From a virus: DNA of 22,496 bases. Shown here one piece after another: positions 13,257 through 19,836 of the stretch. The notes under the pieces were generated by a model. That model was given only the letters and a program-made list of their open reading frames with translations, was not told the origin of the DNA and made no database searches. Position 1 is the first letter of the stretch, and every line of letters begins with the position of its first letter. Where the stretch lies: positions 1 to 22,496 of IMG/VR virus record IMGVR_UViG_3300032893_003099. One strand, written 5' to 3'. The translations under genes and the position numbers were made by a program.

Positions 13257-13315
13257 GTCCGCCCTGCTCCATTCCGGAACGGGGCGGACGTGTTTATGAC
13301 GCAAGTGTCATTTTT
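13257..13315 (+). terminator. Two hairpins closing the rightward operon
   Basis: GTCCGCCC (13257-13264) with GGGCGGAC (13282-13289) has a weak T tail. Then ATGAC (13296-13300) and GTCAT (13307-13311) form a short hairpin followed by TTTTT (13311-13315). The second has the canonical intrinsic form, although its stem is only five pairs. Confidence 0.5.
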
Positions 13316-13362
13316 CGGCAGGACACCGTGCGTGGCCGACCGCCGTACCGGCCCGCCCGTCG

Positions 13363-13571
13363 CCGGAATGGGCCCTATTGCGCGTGCCATGCGCCACGGG
13401 CGCTATCGGTGCACGCGGGACGGCGGCGTACCGGTGGCGGTGACACCGCGTCGCCGGACCCCGGACGTCGGATGCCGTGCCACGTCTCCGGAATGGGCCC
13501 TATTGTCCTCGACGAGCGCCCGACCCGTGCGTCCGACCGTCAGGACAACGCGGCGCGCAATAGGGCCCATT
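13363..13571. repeat. Three copies of AATGGGCCCTATTG in a non-coding region
   Basis: CCGGAATGGGCCCTATTG occurs at 13363-13380 and 13488-13505, exactly 125 bp apart. The 14-base core recurs inverted at 13558-13571. A one-mismatch relative (ATGGGCCTTATT) lies at 14620-14631 beyond the terS gene. The 13233-13833 stretch has no convincing gene. These sites are probably bound by a phage or host regulator. Confidence 0.65.
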
Positions 13572-13603
13572 ACGCGAGACCTGTGGTGGCCCGGTTCTCG
13601 CTT

Positions 13604-13665
13604 CGCGCGCGCGCGCGGGCGGGCGCGCGCGGGCGGGCGGGCGCGCGCGCGCGGGCGGGCGCGCG
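13604..13665. repeat. 62-bp pure G/C tract (CG and GGGCGGGC repeats)
   Basis: The run contains no A or T: alternating CG blocks broken by GGGCGGGC units. It has strong Z-DNA-forming potential and is hard to sequence, so its length is uncertain. Confidence 0.7.
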
Positions 13666-13674
13666 TATGAGCGG

Positions 13675-13813
13675 TCCGCGGTCCCGGAATCAGCTCCGCG
13701 GTCCCGGAACCCCGTCCCGCTTCGTAATGGGGTCTGTGACGCGTTCGGTCCCGGAACCGATGTCTGACCCGTCCCTACCCGTCCGCGAAGCTATTAGCGC
13801 TCATTACGAAGCG
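13675..13813. repeat. Direct and inverted repeats upstream of the terS 3' end
   Basis: TCCGCGGTCCCGGAA occurs at 13675-13689 and 13695-13709 (period 20). CGGTCCCGGAA occurs again at 13746-13756. CGCTTCGTAATG (13718-13729) is matched by its exact complement at 13802-13813. The last pair could form a large stem downstream of terS on the minus strand. Confidence 0.6.
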
Positions 13814-13833
13814 CTCCGGCCATCGCGGTCCCG

Positions 13834-14490
13834 TTACGTCTTCGGCGCGTTTCCGTCCTGGTTCCGGTCCGAGTTCGCCTCGAGGTCGGCCTGGTCTCGG
13901 CCCGCGTCCGGCGCGCTTCCGTCCTCGTCGCGTTTTCCGGCGGAGGGTGCGCTGCTCTCGCGGAGGGTGCCCGGTCCGGAGGAGGGTGAACCGGACGAAA
14001 CCGTGATCACCGTCTCGTCCGCGTCCATCTCCGCCAGCTTCTCGAGCAACAGCTTCCGCAGCAGCGCCCGGTCGATCGGCGCGTCCACCGTCTCCTGCAC
14101 TACGACCTGCTTCAACCCGTACTCGTCGTTCCGGCGCCGCTCGAGCCACCACGCCGCGGCCTTCCAGTCGCCTGCCATCCACGCTTTCTTGATCGCGGCG
14201 ACCGCGGTGCCGGCGCACTCCGCTTCGGCCGCGTACACGCGCATCACGAAGTCCACGTACGGTCGGTCCGCCTCGTCTGGTTCGATGCCCTGGCCCAGAG
14301 CCGAGACGGCGTCGCGCCCGCGGCGCAGCCAGTGGTGGATGGTCCGCAGGCTGATCCCGCACACGGCCGCGGCCGAGACGAACGTGTGGCCTTCGTTCAC
14401 GTGGGCGACGATGCGGTCGACGACCTCGGGCCCGAACCGGGTCATCGGGTGAATCGGGCCGATCTGTTGGCGAAGTAGTTGGTTCCCCAT
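13834..14490 (-). CDS. terS: Terminase small subunit-like HTH protein
   Basis: 218 residues from the ATG at 14490. The helix-turn-helix is at ~38-57 (VSAAAVCGISLRTIHHWLRRG). The segment PYVDFVMRVYAAEAECAGTAVAAIKKAWMAGDWKAAAWWLERRRNDEYGLKQ matches small terminase subunits, with a helical oligomerisation region and the characteristic DWKAAAWWLERR block. The acidic, Ser-rich tail (from ~165) is probably disordered and could contact TerL. The protein would recognise the packaging site. No ribosome site is seen; a -10-like TACCGT (14497-14502 on the minus strand) lies six bases before the ATG, as in front of two RHH genes, suggesting a leaderless mRNA, but the -35 is poor. The gene is separated from terL by 6.2 kb. 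Confidence 0.7.
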   Translation of the reverse strand: MGNQLLRQQIGPIHPMTRFGPEVVDRIVAHVNEGHTFVSAAAVCGISLRTIHHWLRRGRDAVSALGQGIEPDEADRPYVDFVMRVYAAEAECAGTAVAAIKKAWMAGDWKAAAWWLERRRNDEYGLKQVVVQETVDAPIDRALLRKLLLEKLAEMDADETVITVSSGSPSSGPGTLRESSAPSAGKRDEDGSAPDAGRDQADLEANSDRNQDGNAPKT

Positions 14491-14515
14491 GGGCTTACGG
14501 TAGCACGTCAAGCGT

Positions 14516-14865
14516 GTGCAACGCTGTCATCTGCTCATCCGGATACGCGGATGCACACACGTACAGACCTGCACACACCCATGTACACACGGGGGTGTGT
14601 GCACGAAAACAGACCACCTATGGGCCTTATTAGAAGTGTACACACCTCTCTCTCAATTCCTTAGGAGTACATTTCTACCGTCCGCGCTCTCTATAGGTAC
14701 ACGTGTAAAGAGAGAGCGCGCGGCGCGCGCCAGAGGTCTTCTGGTTTCGGGTGTGAGGTGTGTGCACCCTCGAACATGCGGGGACAAGGCGCACAAAAAT
14801 GCACACACGGGGGGTGTGTACAGGGGTGTGTACGGGGTCTGTACGCGGGGGGGGGTGTGTACGGA
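14516..14865. other. Candidate replication origin: iterons, palindromes, AT-richer core
   Basis: This non-coding stretch (14491-14921 overall) contains about 15 copies of GTGTGTAC/GTACACAC-type octamers. Four direct repeats of GGGGTGTGTAC (the third with C for G) lie at 14811-14821, 14823-14833, 14834-14844 and 14852-14862. Two dyads pair GTACACAC with GTGTGTGC (14583-14604) and GCACACAC with GTGTGTAC (14801-14821). A 10-bp perfect inverted repeat (14683-14692 with 14711-14720) encloses TACACGTGTA (14698-14707). The part 14616-14710 is clearly richer in A and T. It lies directly beyond the 3' end of the prim-pol/helicase gene. An origin is inferred; a multi-operator control region is the alternative. 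Confidence 0.5.
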
Positions 14866-14921
14866 AAAGGCCCGCGGACCGGCCGCAGATGAGGGACCAT
14901 ACCTCACGGCGGCTGTACTGG

Positions 14922-17303
14922 CTAGAGCTTGACCCAGATCGGGGGACCGCCTCGACCGCGTCGGCGGAGGGGGGAGGAGCGGGACCAGCCGAGGAGTTTG
15001 AGGATGTCGGCGACGTCGTTCTGGTGGCGTTTCTGGATGCGGTCTGGGGGCATTTGGAGGGCCTGGTCGAGGACTTCGAAGACGGTGACGTCGGAGGCGC
15101 GGGAGTCGAGCCAGTGTTCGATGGGCTGGAGCCAGGGGTGGGATTCGCGGAAGCCGGCGGATGCGGTATCGAGGTCAACGGCGACATCGGGGGGGAGCCA
15201 CCAGCGGAGGCCGTGTTTGTAGAGGGCGACGGCTTCGGCCCAGAGGTTGTCGCGGTCGCGGAGGAGGGCGGGGAGGTCGATGGAGGAGACGGCGACGGGC
15301 CAGAAGCGGCGGGAGCCGGTCGCATCGACGAGGAACTCGTCGTCGTTGGTGGTACCGACGAAGACGTTCTGGCGGCGGGAGCGGATGTCGTTCCGGCCGT
15401 AGGCGGGCCGGTACTTGTCGACGCACTCCGTGAGGAAGGCCTTGATGGTGTCGGCGTCGGACCGGCGGAGGGAGCGGAGCTCGGCGAGCTCGTAGATCCA
15501 GACGCCGCGGATGGATGAGTAGGCGTCCTTGTTGTTGAGCTGCAGCATGGAACCGGAGTACCACTCGGGCTTTCCAGCGAGGATACGGAAGGCGGAGGTT
15601 TTTCCGGCGCCCTGGGCTCCGGTCAGGACGAGGGTGGTATCGACCTGACAGCCGGGGTCGAAGATGCGGGCGACGCAGGAGACGAGCCAGCGCCACGAGA
15701 GTTCGGCGTGAAGCGGGGTATCGGCCGCACCGAAGTAGGTATGAAGGAGGTTCATCGCGCGTTCGGAGCCGTCCCAGGTCAGGCCTTCGAGGTATTCCCG
15801 GACGGGATGGGCGGAATGACGGGAGGCGACGACGTGGATGGCGTGGGAGATGTTCTCCGGGGTCGCGCGGATCTTGTAGTGGGTGTCGACCCAGATGACG
15901 GTTTCGCGTTCGTGGTCGTCGGTGAGGTCGTGTCCGCGGAAGGAGACGACGCCGGAGAACAGGTCTTTCTTGATGGCGCCGGACCAGCGGGGATCGCGTT
16001 CGAGGATGGTGACGAGGTTCTTGAGGGTGCGGATGGGGACGAAGACGCCGTCGGACACTTCGCGGCAGTCGAGGAGGTCCATGACGACCGGGTTCGGACC
16101 GAACTCCTCGGTGGTTTCGTCGTCCGGCGGTCCCCAGATCGCGGCTTGCGCGGCCGCGATACGTTCTTCGCGGTCGAGCCGCTTCGCCTCGGCGGCGAGT
16201 TCGGCTTCGAGGCGTTCGGTGGACTTCGCGAGGCCGCGGACGGCGCCCAGCTCGAGGAGAGCCGCGCCGAGCTCGTCGGGGCGTTCGCGTTTCGCTTCGA
16301 CGAGAGAGGCGCGAACGGTCGGGTCGAGGAGGGGGGCGGTCGCGAGCTTGCGGGCCTCGGGGGTGGGCGCGGCATGCACGGCGGCGGCGACTGCGAACAC
16401 GGTCCGAAGGCCCACGTCGCCAGGAGGGTCGCGCGGTTTCTCGGCGCCAGCGCGAAGGCCGTCGTCGACGGTCCGCTCGACTTCACTCGCGTCCTTTCCG
16501 ACCGCGAGTCCGGCGGCGATCAGGTCGGCGCGGGCCGAGGCGAGGTCGATGAGAGCGGAAAACTGACCGACGTTGTAGGCGGCGAGGTTGATCGCGTCGT
16601 GTCGGTTGCCTTGGGCCGATTGCGAGATGCGCTCGACGGACCGACGCACGACGCCAGCCGCGTACCGACGGGCCGGGTCGACGGACGAGCTCGGGGACGG
16701 AAATGGAACGACGACGCGCAGGGGCGGGGGCGGCGCGACGGGCGAGACGAGGTCGAGGAGCCAGGCCGGAGGGTCGACAACCTCGGCGTCCCAGGCCCAG
16801 GCGTAGAGGTTGCCGTTCGGATGGCGCGAGGGGGGCAGAACGACGTAGCCGCCGCCGGAGCGCACATCGAGGCCGGCGAGACGCTTTCCGTCCGGGCCCT
16901 TGAGCTTCACTTTGTTCCGGATCCCGCGGTCGGCCGGACAGCGGAAGAAGAAGTGTGAACCGCCAGAACCCGTCTTCGCCGCGAGCGTTTCGGGTAGCGG
17001 TCCAAAGGCGGCTTCAAGGGAGTCGAGGGATTCCTGGCCGCCCTTGTCGACGTCGACGTCGAGGACGAAGACGCCGGACGGAGGGCCGCAGTGTAGGCCG
17101 ATTCCGGCGTCAGGATGATCTGTCCACCATTCCCGGATGATGTCGACGGCGGTGGTGGCGTCGTGGCAGCCGTTGCCGCCGGCCGACTTCGGAATCAGGG
17201 GAACCTTCGCGCCGGGGGCGACCGGAAAGACGCGCCATCCGCGGGCGGCGTAGGCGAGAGCTGCGTTCAACATCGTCGGCTCGGGTTCAGCAGCGGAGCT
17301 CAT
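14922..17303 (-). CDS. Prim-pol / VapE-type helicase fusion (replication protein)
   Basis: 793 residues. The N-terminal domain (~10-190) is a bifunctional primase-polymerase: GWRVFPVAPGAKVPL, GIGLHCGPPSGVFVLDVDVDKGG (metal-binding Asp residues 82/84), TGSGGSHFFF, and GLDVRSGGGYVVLPPS (D146). A helical linker (~290-400) follows. The C-terminal VapE/D5-like ATPase has LVLTGAQGAGKTS (Walker A, 562-570), GVWIYELAEL (Walker B region), NVFVGTTNDDEFL (sensor 1) and the conserved TGSRRFWPV. Such fusions unwind DNA and start synthesis at the origin of phages and satellites. The ATG at 17303 overlaps the stop of the RNase H-like gene (ATGA). It ends beside the iteron region. The coding strand is strikingly pyrimidine-rich. 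Confidence 0.88.
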   Translation of the reverse strand: MSSAAEPEPTMLNAALAYAARGWRVFPVAPGAKVPLIPKSAGGNGCHDATTAVDIIREWWTDHPDAGIGLHCGPPSGVFVLDVDVDKGGQESLDSLEAAFGPLPETLAAKTGSGGSHFFFRCPADRGIRNKVKLKGPDGKRLAGLDVRSGGGYVVLPPSRHPNGNLYAWAWDAEVVDPPAWLLDLVSPVAPPPPLRVVVPFPSPSSSVDPARRYAAGVVRRSVERISQSAQGNRHDAINLAAYNVGQFSALIDLASARADLIAAGLAVGKDASEVERTVDDGLRAGAEKPRDPPGDVGLRTVFAVAAAVHAAPTPEARKLATAPLLDPTVRASLVEAKRERPDELGAALLELGAVRGLAKSTERLEAELAAEAKRLDREERIAAAQAAIWGPPDDETTEEFGPNPVVMDLLDCREVSDGVFVPIRTLKNLVTILERDPRWSGAIKKDLFSGVVSFRGHDLTDDHERETVIWVDTHYKIRATPENISHAIHVVASRHSAHPVREYLEGLTWDGSERAMNLLHTYFGAADTPLHAELSWRWLVSCVARIFDPGCQVDTTLVLTGAQGAGKTSAFRILAGKPEWYSGSMLQLNNKDAYSSIRGVWIYELAELRSLRRSDADTIKAFLTECVDKYRPAYGRNDIRSRRQNVFVGTTNDDEFLVDATGSRRFWPVAVSSIDLPALLRDRDNLWAEAVALYKHGLRWWLPPDVAVDLDTASAGFRESHPWLQPIEHWLDSRASDVTVFEVLDQALQMPPDRIQKRHQNDVADILKLLGWSRSSPLRRRGRGGPPIWVKL

Positions 17304-17725
17304 CGGCGCGCGACTCCGAAAATGTCGACCAGCCGGCCCAGAAGCCTCGCGTCGTCAGCGTACGCTCGGAGACGGTCGGTCCGTCCTCGCTCTACGTCGT
17401 CGGCAGGCCGGTCGAGCATGAATCGAGGATCCGCGGCGCGAAGCCGGACCCGCTCGACATCGGGCCTCGGGTTCGGCTCCGACGCGCACAACCAGGATAG
17501 CGCGCAGTTCGACCGCGAGACGATCCGGACGTCGCCGTCGCCGAGCACATCCATCGCGAGTTCGACCGCGAGAACCTCGTACATGTTGACGGTGGCAGGT
17601 TCCGCGACGACCGACCGGGAAACGACGCGCCAGCGGCCGTCCGGCCACTCGGCACCGACCACGATCCCGCCCGGCCCAAGGTTCCCGGAGGCTCGAACGA
17701 AAGCGGTCGGGAGGTCGACTCTCAT
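17300..17725 (-). CDS. RNase H-like protein with two catalytic Asp replaced by Arg
   Basis: 141 residues from the ATG at 17725 (GAGG upstream); longer frames starting at a TTG at 17815 would cross the terminator. ASGNLGPGGIVVGAEW aligns with the DGSCxGNPGPGGYGA block of RNase HI, VNMYEVLAVELAMDVL with NRMELMAAIEAL, DVRIVSRSNCALSW with VTLYTDSQYVxxG, and GRTDRLRAYADDA with the NExADxLA block. Thus E50 and D117 keep the second and fourth catalytic acids, while the first and third positions are R11 and R71. The enzyme is predicted inactive and may instead bind nucleic acid. It is coupled to the replication gene, so a replication accessory role is likely. The alignment is by eye. Confidence 0.6.
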   Translation of the reverse strand: MRVDLPTAFVRASGNLGPGGIVVGAEWPDGRWRVVSRSVVAEPATVNMYEVLAVELAMDVLGDGDVRIVSRSNCALSWLCASEPNPRPDVERVRLRAADPRFMLDRPADDVERGRTDRLRAYADDARLLGRLVDIFGVARR

Positions 17726-17743
17726 CAAAGACCTCGGACGCGG

Positions 17744-17781
17744 AAAGGCCCGGACGGGGGTAGCCGCCCACCGTCCGGGCC
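17744..17781 (-). terminator. Intrinsic terminator after ro60, before the RNase H-like gene
   Basis: On the minus strand, 17781-17771 pairs perfectly with 17757-17747 (11 pairs, GGCCCGGACGG type), then TTT. It would end the Ro60 transcript about 90-120 nt past its stop. A smaller stem, GCCCGA/TCGGGC (17822-17839), precedes it. Confidence 0.6.
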
Positions 17782-17867
17782 CGGTCCCGCAAGGCATCCG
17801 CCGGACCGCGCTCAAGCTATCGCCCGACGGCTATCGGGCTATGACGGGACGCTACCACACCGGATCG

Positions 17868-19475
17868 TTACGCGTCCAGAAACGCGTTCACGATCTCGGG
17901 CAGCGCGGCGTCGAAGCCGACAACGTCGAGCTGCTTCGGGTCGGCCGGGTCGGCGACGGTGAAGCGGGTAGCCGTCATCGCGCACACGACCTGGTGGACG
18001 TCGCGGCCCATGCCGTGCCGATACGCGTCGAGCGCGTGCGTCGGCTGCATGCCCGTGTTGAGCTCGTTGTCGGTGTAGACCTCGACGACGTCGACCGGGA
18101 TCTTGTTCTGAAGCGCCCACCGCATCGGCAGCGAGATGTCGGTGCGGCCGAAGTCCGAGCGGAGGGTTTGCCCCGTCGCCTGTTGAAGCGTCATCTTCCC
18201 GTGGATGCCGAGGTCGATGAAGTTGTGAGTGAAGCCCATGACGTAGTAGCTGGACTCGACGCGGGCGCGGACCATCGCGAGCGCCGCGGTCGCCTGCGCG
18301 CAGGTCAGCGGATGGCCCGACAGGCGGCCGCCCATCGAACCCGACACGTCGAGCGCGAGCAGGTGCTTCTTCCCGGTCGGGACGAGCCCTTTGAAGCCGT
18401 TGTAGAACGCGGTATCGAGCGCGGCGCCGACTTGCGGGACGGGCTTCCAGGTGAGGCCGCCCTTCTCACCGTGACCCTGCGCGTAGGTGCCGATCGCGAG
18501 GAGCGTACGAAGCGGATGCAGCTTCGCCTTGACGACGTAGCTTTCGTCGGAAAGCTTCGCGCTGACCCTGCGTTCCGCGTCCGACAGCGGGGTCAACAGG
18601 CCGACGGCCGACATCTTCCCGAGGTTGCGGACGAGCGCGGTCGCGCCCATGTCGTCGAGCAGCGCGTCCCAGACCGCGGGCGAGTTGAGCATCTCGGTCC
18701 GCACGCCCTCTCGCGGCAGGCGATGGTCGCGGATGAGAGAGATCGTCTCCTTCTCGTCGGCGACCTTGGCCCGCTCGAACGCCCATAGGATGCGCATCGC
18801 ATCGGTAGGCGCCGGGATGTCGGTCGAGCCCTCCCAGCCCTTGGTCGCCCAGCGCAGGACGCGGTCAAACTCGCCGTTCCGCTCGTGACCGGAGGGACGC
18901 AGCAGGCGGAGAACGTCGCGGTGCGCGAACTTCTCGCGGCTCTGGTACTTCATGAGCTGGAAGGCGAGCGCGGCCGGATCGCGCTTCGTGTACCAGCTTT
19001 CGATGGCCTTCTTCGTCAGGCGCGAGAAGCCGTGACGGAAGCCCTTCAACATCGAGACGAGCATGAGGATGTCGGTGCCGATGTTGCAGACGAGCGGAAC
19101 GGCCGCAGCCGCCTCGCGCCGGACCTCGACGTCGGCGTGGTTTTTCAAGAGCCACGCGACCGTCCAGATCGCGGGCGCCTTCTTCATCGCGCGACCGGCC
19201 TGGGTCACGTCGACGGCCATCCGCAGCGCGCGTCGGCCGTCTTCCTTCGCGACGCGGGCAACGACGCCCACGTTTTCCAGCGTCTGCTCCTTCTCGGTGC
19301 AGTAGTAGGTCTGGCCCTCGGTCCCGAGGATGAGGAAGCGCTGAAACTGCGTCCAGTCTCCGGCGAGGAACGCCACGCCGCCGCCGTGGTTCGGGGCCAT
19401 CTCGGCGTCACGTCCGAGGATGGCGCGGTCGGCCGGCGTCGGCCCCTGGGCGTGTCGTTGCATCGGCGTAGTCAT
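17868..19475 (-). CDS. rsr: Ro60/Rsr-like TROVE-vWA RNA-binding protein
   Basis: 535 residues with GGAGGGG before the ATG at 19475. The TROVE region (~30-360) is a helical-repeat ring: FLILGTEGQTYY, GRRALRMAVDVTQAGRAMKK, LLKGFRHGFSR-type loops, KFAHRDVLRLLRP. The C-terminal von Willebrand A domain (~368-535) has the metal site DVSGSMGG (D376, S378, S380), TDIS (445-448) and VYTDNE (D469). This is the Ro60 architecture; bacterial orthologues (Rsr) bind Y RNAs and, in Deinococcus, tether them to polynucleotide phosphorylase in RNA decay. Immediately upstream are four Y-RNA-like elements and a terminator, so the gene and its RNAs form one module. Expression probably depends on read-through of that terminator, because no separate promoter is seen in the 17-nt leader. 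No rtcBA genes accompany it. Confidence 0.92.
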   Translation of the reverse strand: MTTPMQRHAQGPTPADRAILGRDAEMAPNHGGGVAFLAGDWTQFQRFLILGTEGQTYYCTEKEQTLENVGVVARVAKEDGRRALRMAVDVTQAGRAMKKAPAIWTVAWLLKNHADVEVRREAAAAVPLVCNIGTDILMLVSMLKGFRHGFSRLTKKAIESWYTKRDPAALAFQLMKYQSREKFAHRDVLRLLRPSGHERNGEFDRVLRWATKGWEGSTDIPAPTDAMRILWAFERAKVADEKETISLIRDHRLPREGVRTEMLNSPAVWDALLDDMGATALVRNLGKMSAVGLLTPLSDAERRVSAKLSDESYVVKAKLHPLRTLLAIGTYAQGHGEKGGLTWKPVPQVGAALDTAFYNGFKGLVPTGKKHLLALDVSGSMGGRLSGHPLTCAQATAALAMVRARVESSYYVMGFTHNFIDLGIHGKMTLQQATGQTLRSDFGRTDISLPMRWALQNKIPVDVVEVYTDNELNTGMQPTHALDAYRHGMGRDVHQVVCAMTATRFTVADPADPKQLDVVGFDAALPEIVNAFLDA

Positions 19476-19491
19476 GTTCCCCTCCTGGACG

Positions 19492-19526
19492 AAAAAGGCC
19501 CGCGATCCGGAAATGGACCGCGGGCC
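19492..19526 (-). terminator. Intrinsic terminator between the Y RNA array and rsr
   Basis: On the minus strand 19526-19515 (GGCCCGCGGTCC) pairs with 19508-19497 (GGATCGCGGGCC), 12 pairs with one G-U, followed by TTTTT (19496-19492). The rsr ribosome site follows within 10 nt. Confidence 0.8.
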
Positions 19527-19532
19527 GAAGGA

Positions 19533-19598
19533 TCGAGAGCGAGGAACGCACGACGGGCGTAGCCACCCAATGGTTAACCGTCGAACAGCAGCTCTCGA
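19533..19598 (-). ncRNA. Y-RNA-like element 4 (compact)
   Basis: The ends TCGAGAGC (19598-19591) and GCTCTCGA (19540-19533) pair over eight bases. Inside, CGACGG (19583-19578) pairs with CCGTCG (19556-19551), closing a loop with GGTTAACC and GGGTGGCTACGCCC. It shares GAGCTG at its 5' side and TTCCTCGCTC at its 3' side with element 3. It lacks T- and D-arm sequences. The trailing GATCCTT resembles that after elements 1 and 2, then comes the terminator. Confidence 0.6.
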
Positions 19599-19604
19599 AG
19601 CGGC

Positions 19605-19671
19605 CCGCGAGCGAGGAATTGATGAACGGTATTAACGTGTTGAGCGGTAACCGTTCACCGGCAGCTCGCGG
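19605..19671 (-). ncRNA. Y-RNA-like element 3 (compact)
   Basis: CCGCGAGC (19671-19664) pairs with GCTCGCGG (19612-19605). An internal loop follows (TGCC opposite AATTCCTC), then a 10-bp stem (19659-19650 with 19630-19621, one G-U) and a 19-nt apical loop. This is the general Y RNA plan: terminal helix, asymmetric internal loop, second helix, large loop. No tRNA-like module is present. It lies 6 nt before element 4. Confidence 0.6.
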
Positions 19672-19684
19672 AAAAGAAAGGATG

Positions 19685-19814
19685 CCAGAGCGATGTTGGC
19701 GGGCCGCGGCGTTTGGACTGTTGCTCTTCCGTTGAGCTACGTCGACCGAGATCGGCGCAGGGAGTTGAACCCTGAACCCACAGCGTGAAGTTAACCGTGA
19801 CTCTTCAGCTCTGG
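19685..19814 (-). ncRNA. YrlA-like Y RNA 2 with permuted class I tRNA mimic
   Basis: Ends CCAGAGC (19814-19808) and GCTCTGG (19691-19685) pair fully. In order on the RNA: GCTGT (anticodon-stem 3' strand, 19784-19780), a 5-nt variable loop GGGTT, T-arm CAGGG-TTCAACT-CCCTG (19774-19758), acceptor-like stem ATCGGCG-type arm 19757-19751 closed by CUCG to 19746-19740 (one mismatch, one G-U), TA at positions 8-9, D-arm GCTC-AACGGAA-GAGC (19737-19723) with a GG in the loop, A26, and ACAGT (19721-19717) pairing with GCTGT. The halves are in the reverse of tRNA order and no anticodon loop exists. This is the YrlA arrangement known next to bacterial rsr genes. Confidence 0.8.
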
Positions 19815-19836
19815 ACGAATCAAAGAACAGAAGGAT

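Noticed and set aside
13148-14452. Plus-strand frame of 434 codons
   Set aside because: It runs through the pure G/C tract and opposite terS, with Ser/Arg-rich composition and no motif.
14811-14862. CRISPR array
   Set aside because: The units are 11 bp and directly adjacent, with no spacers and no cas genes nearby.
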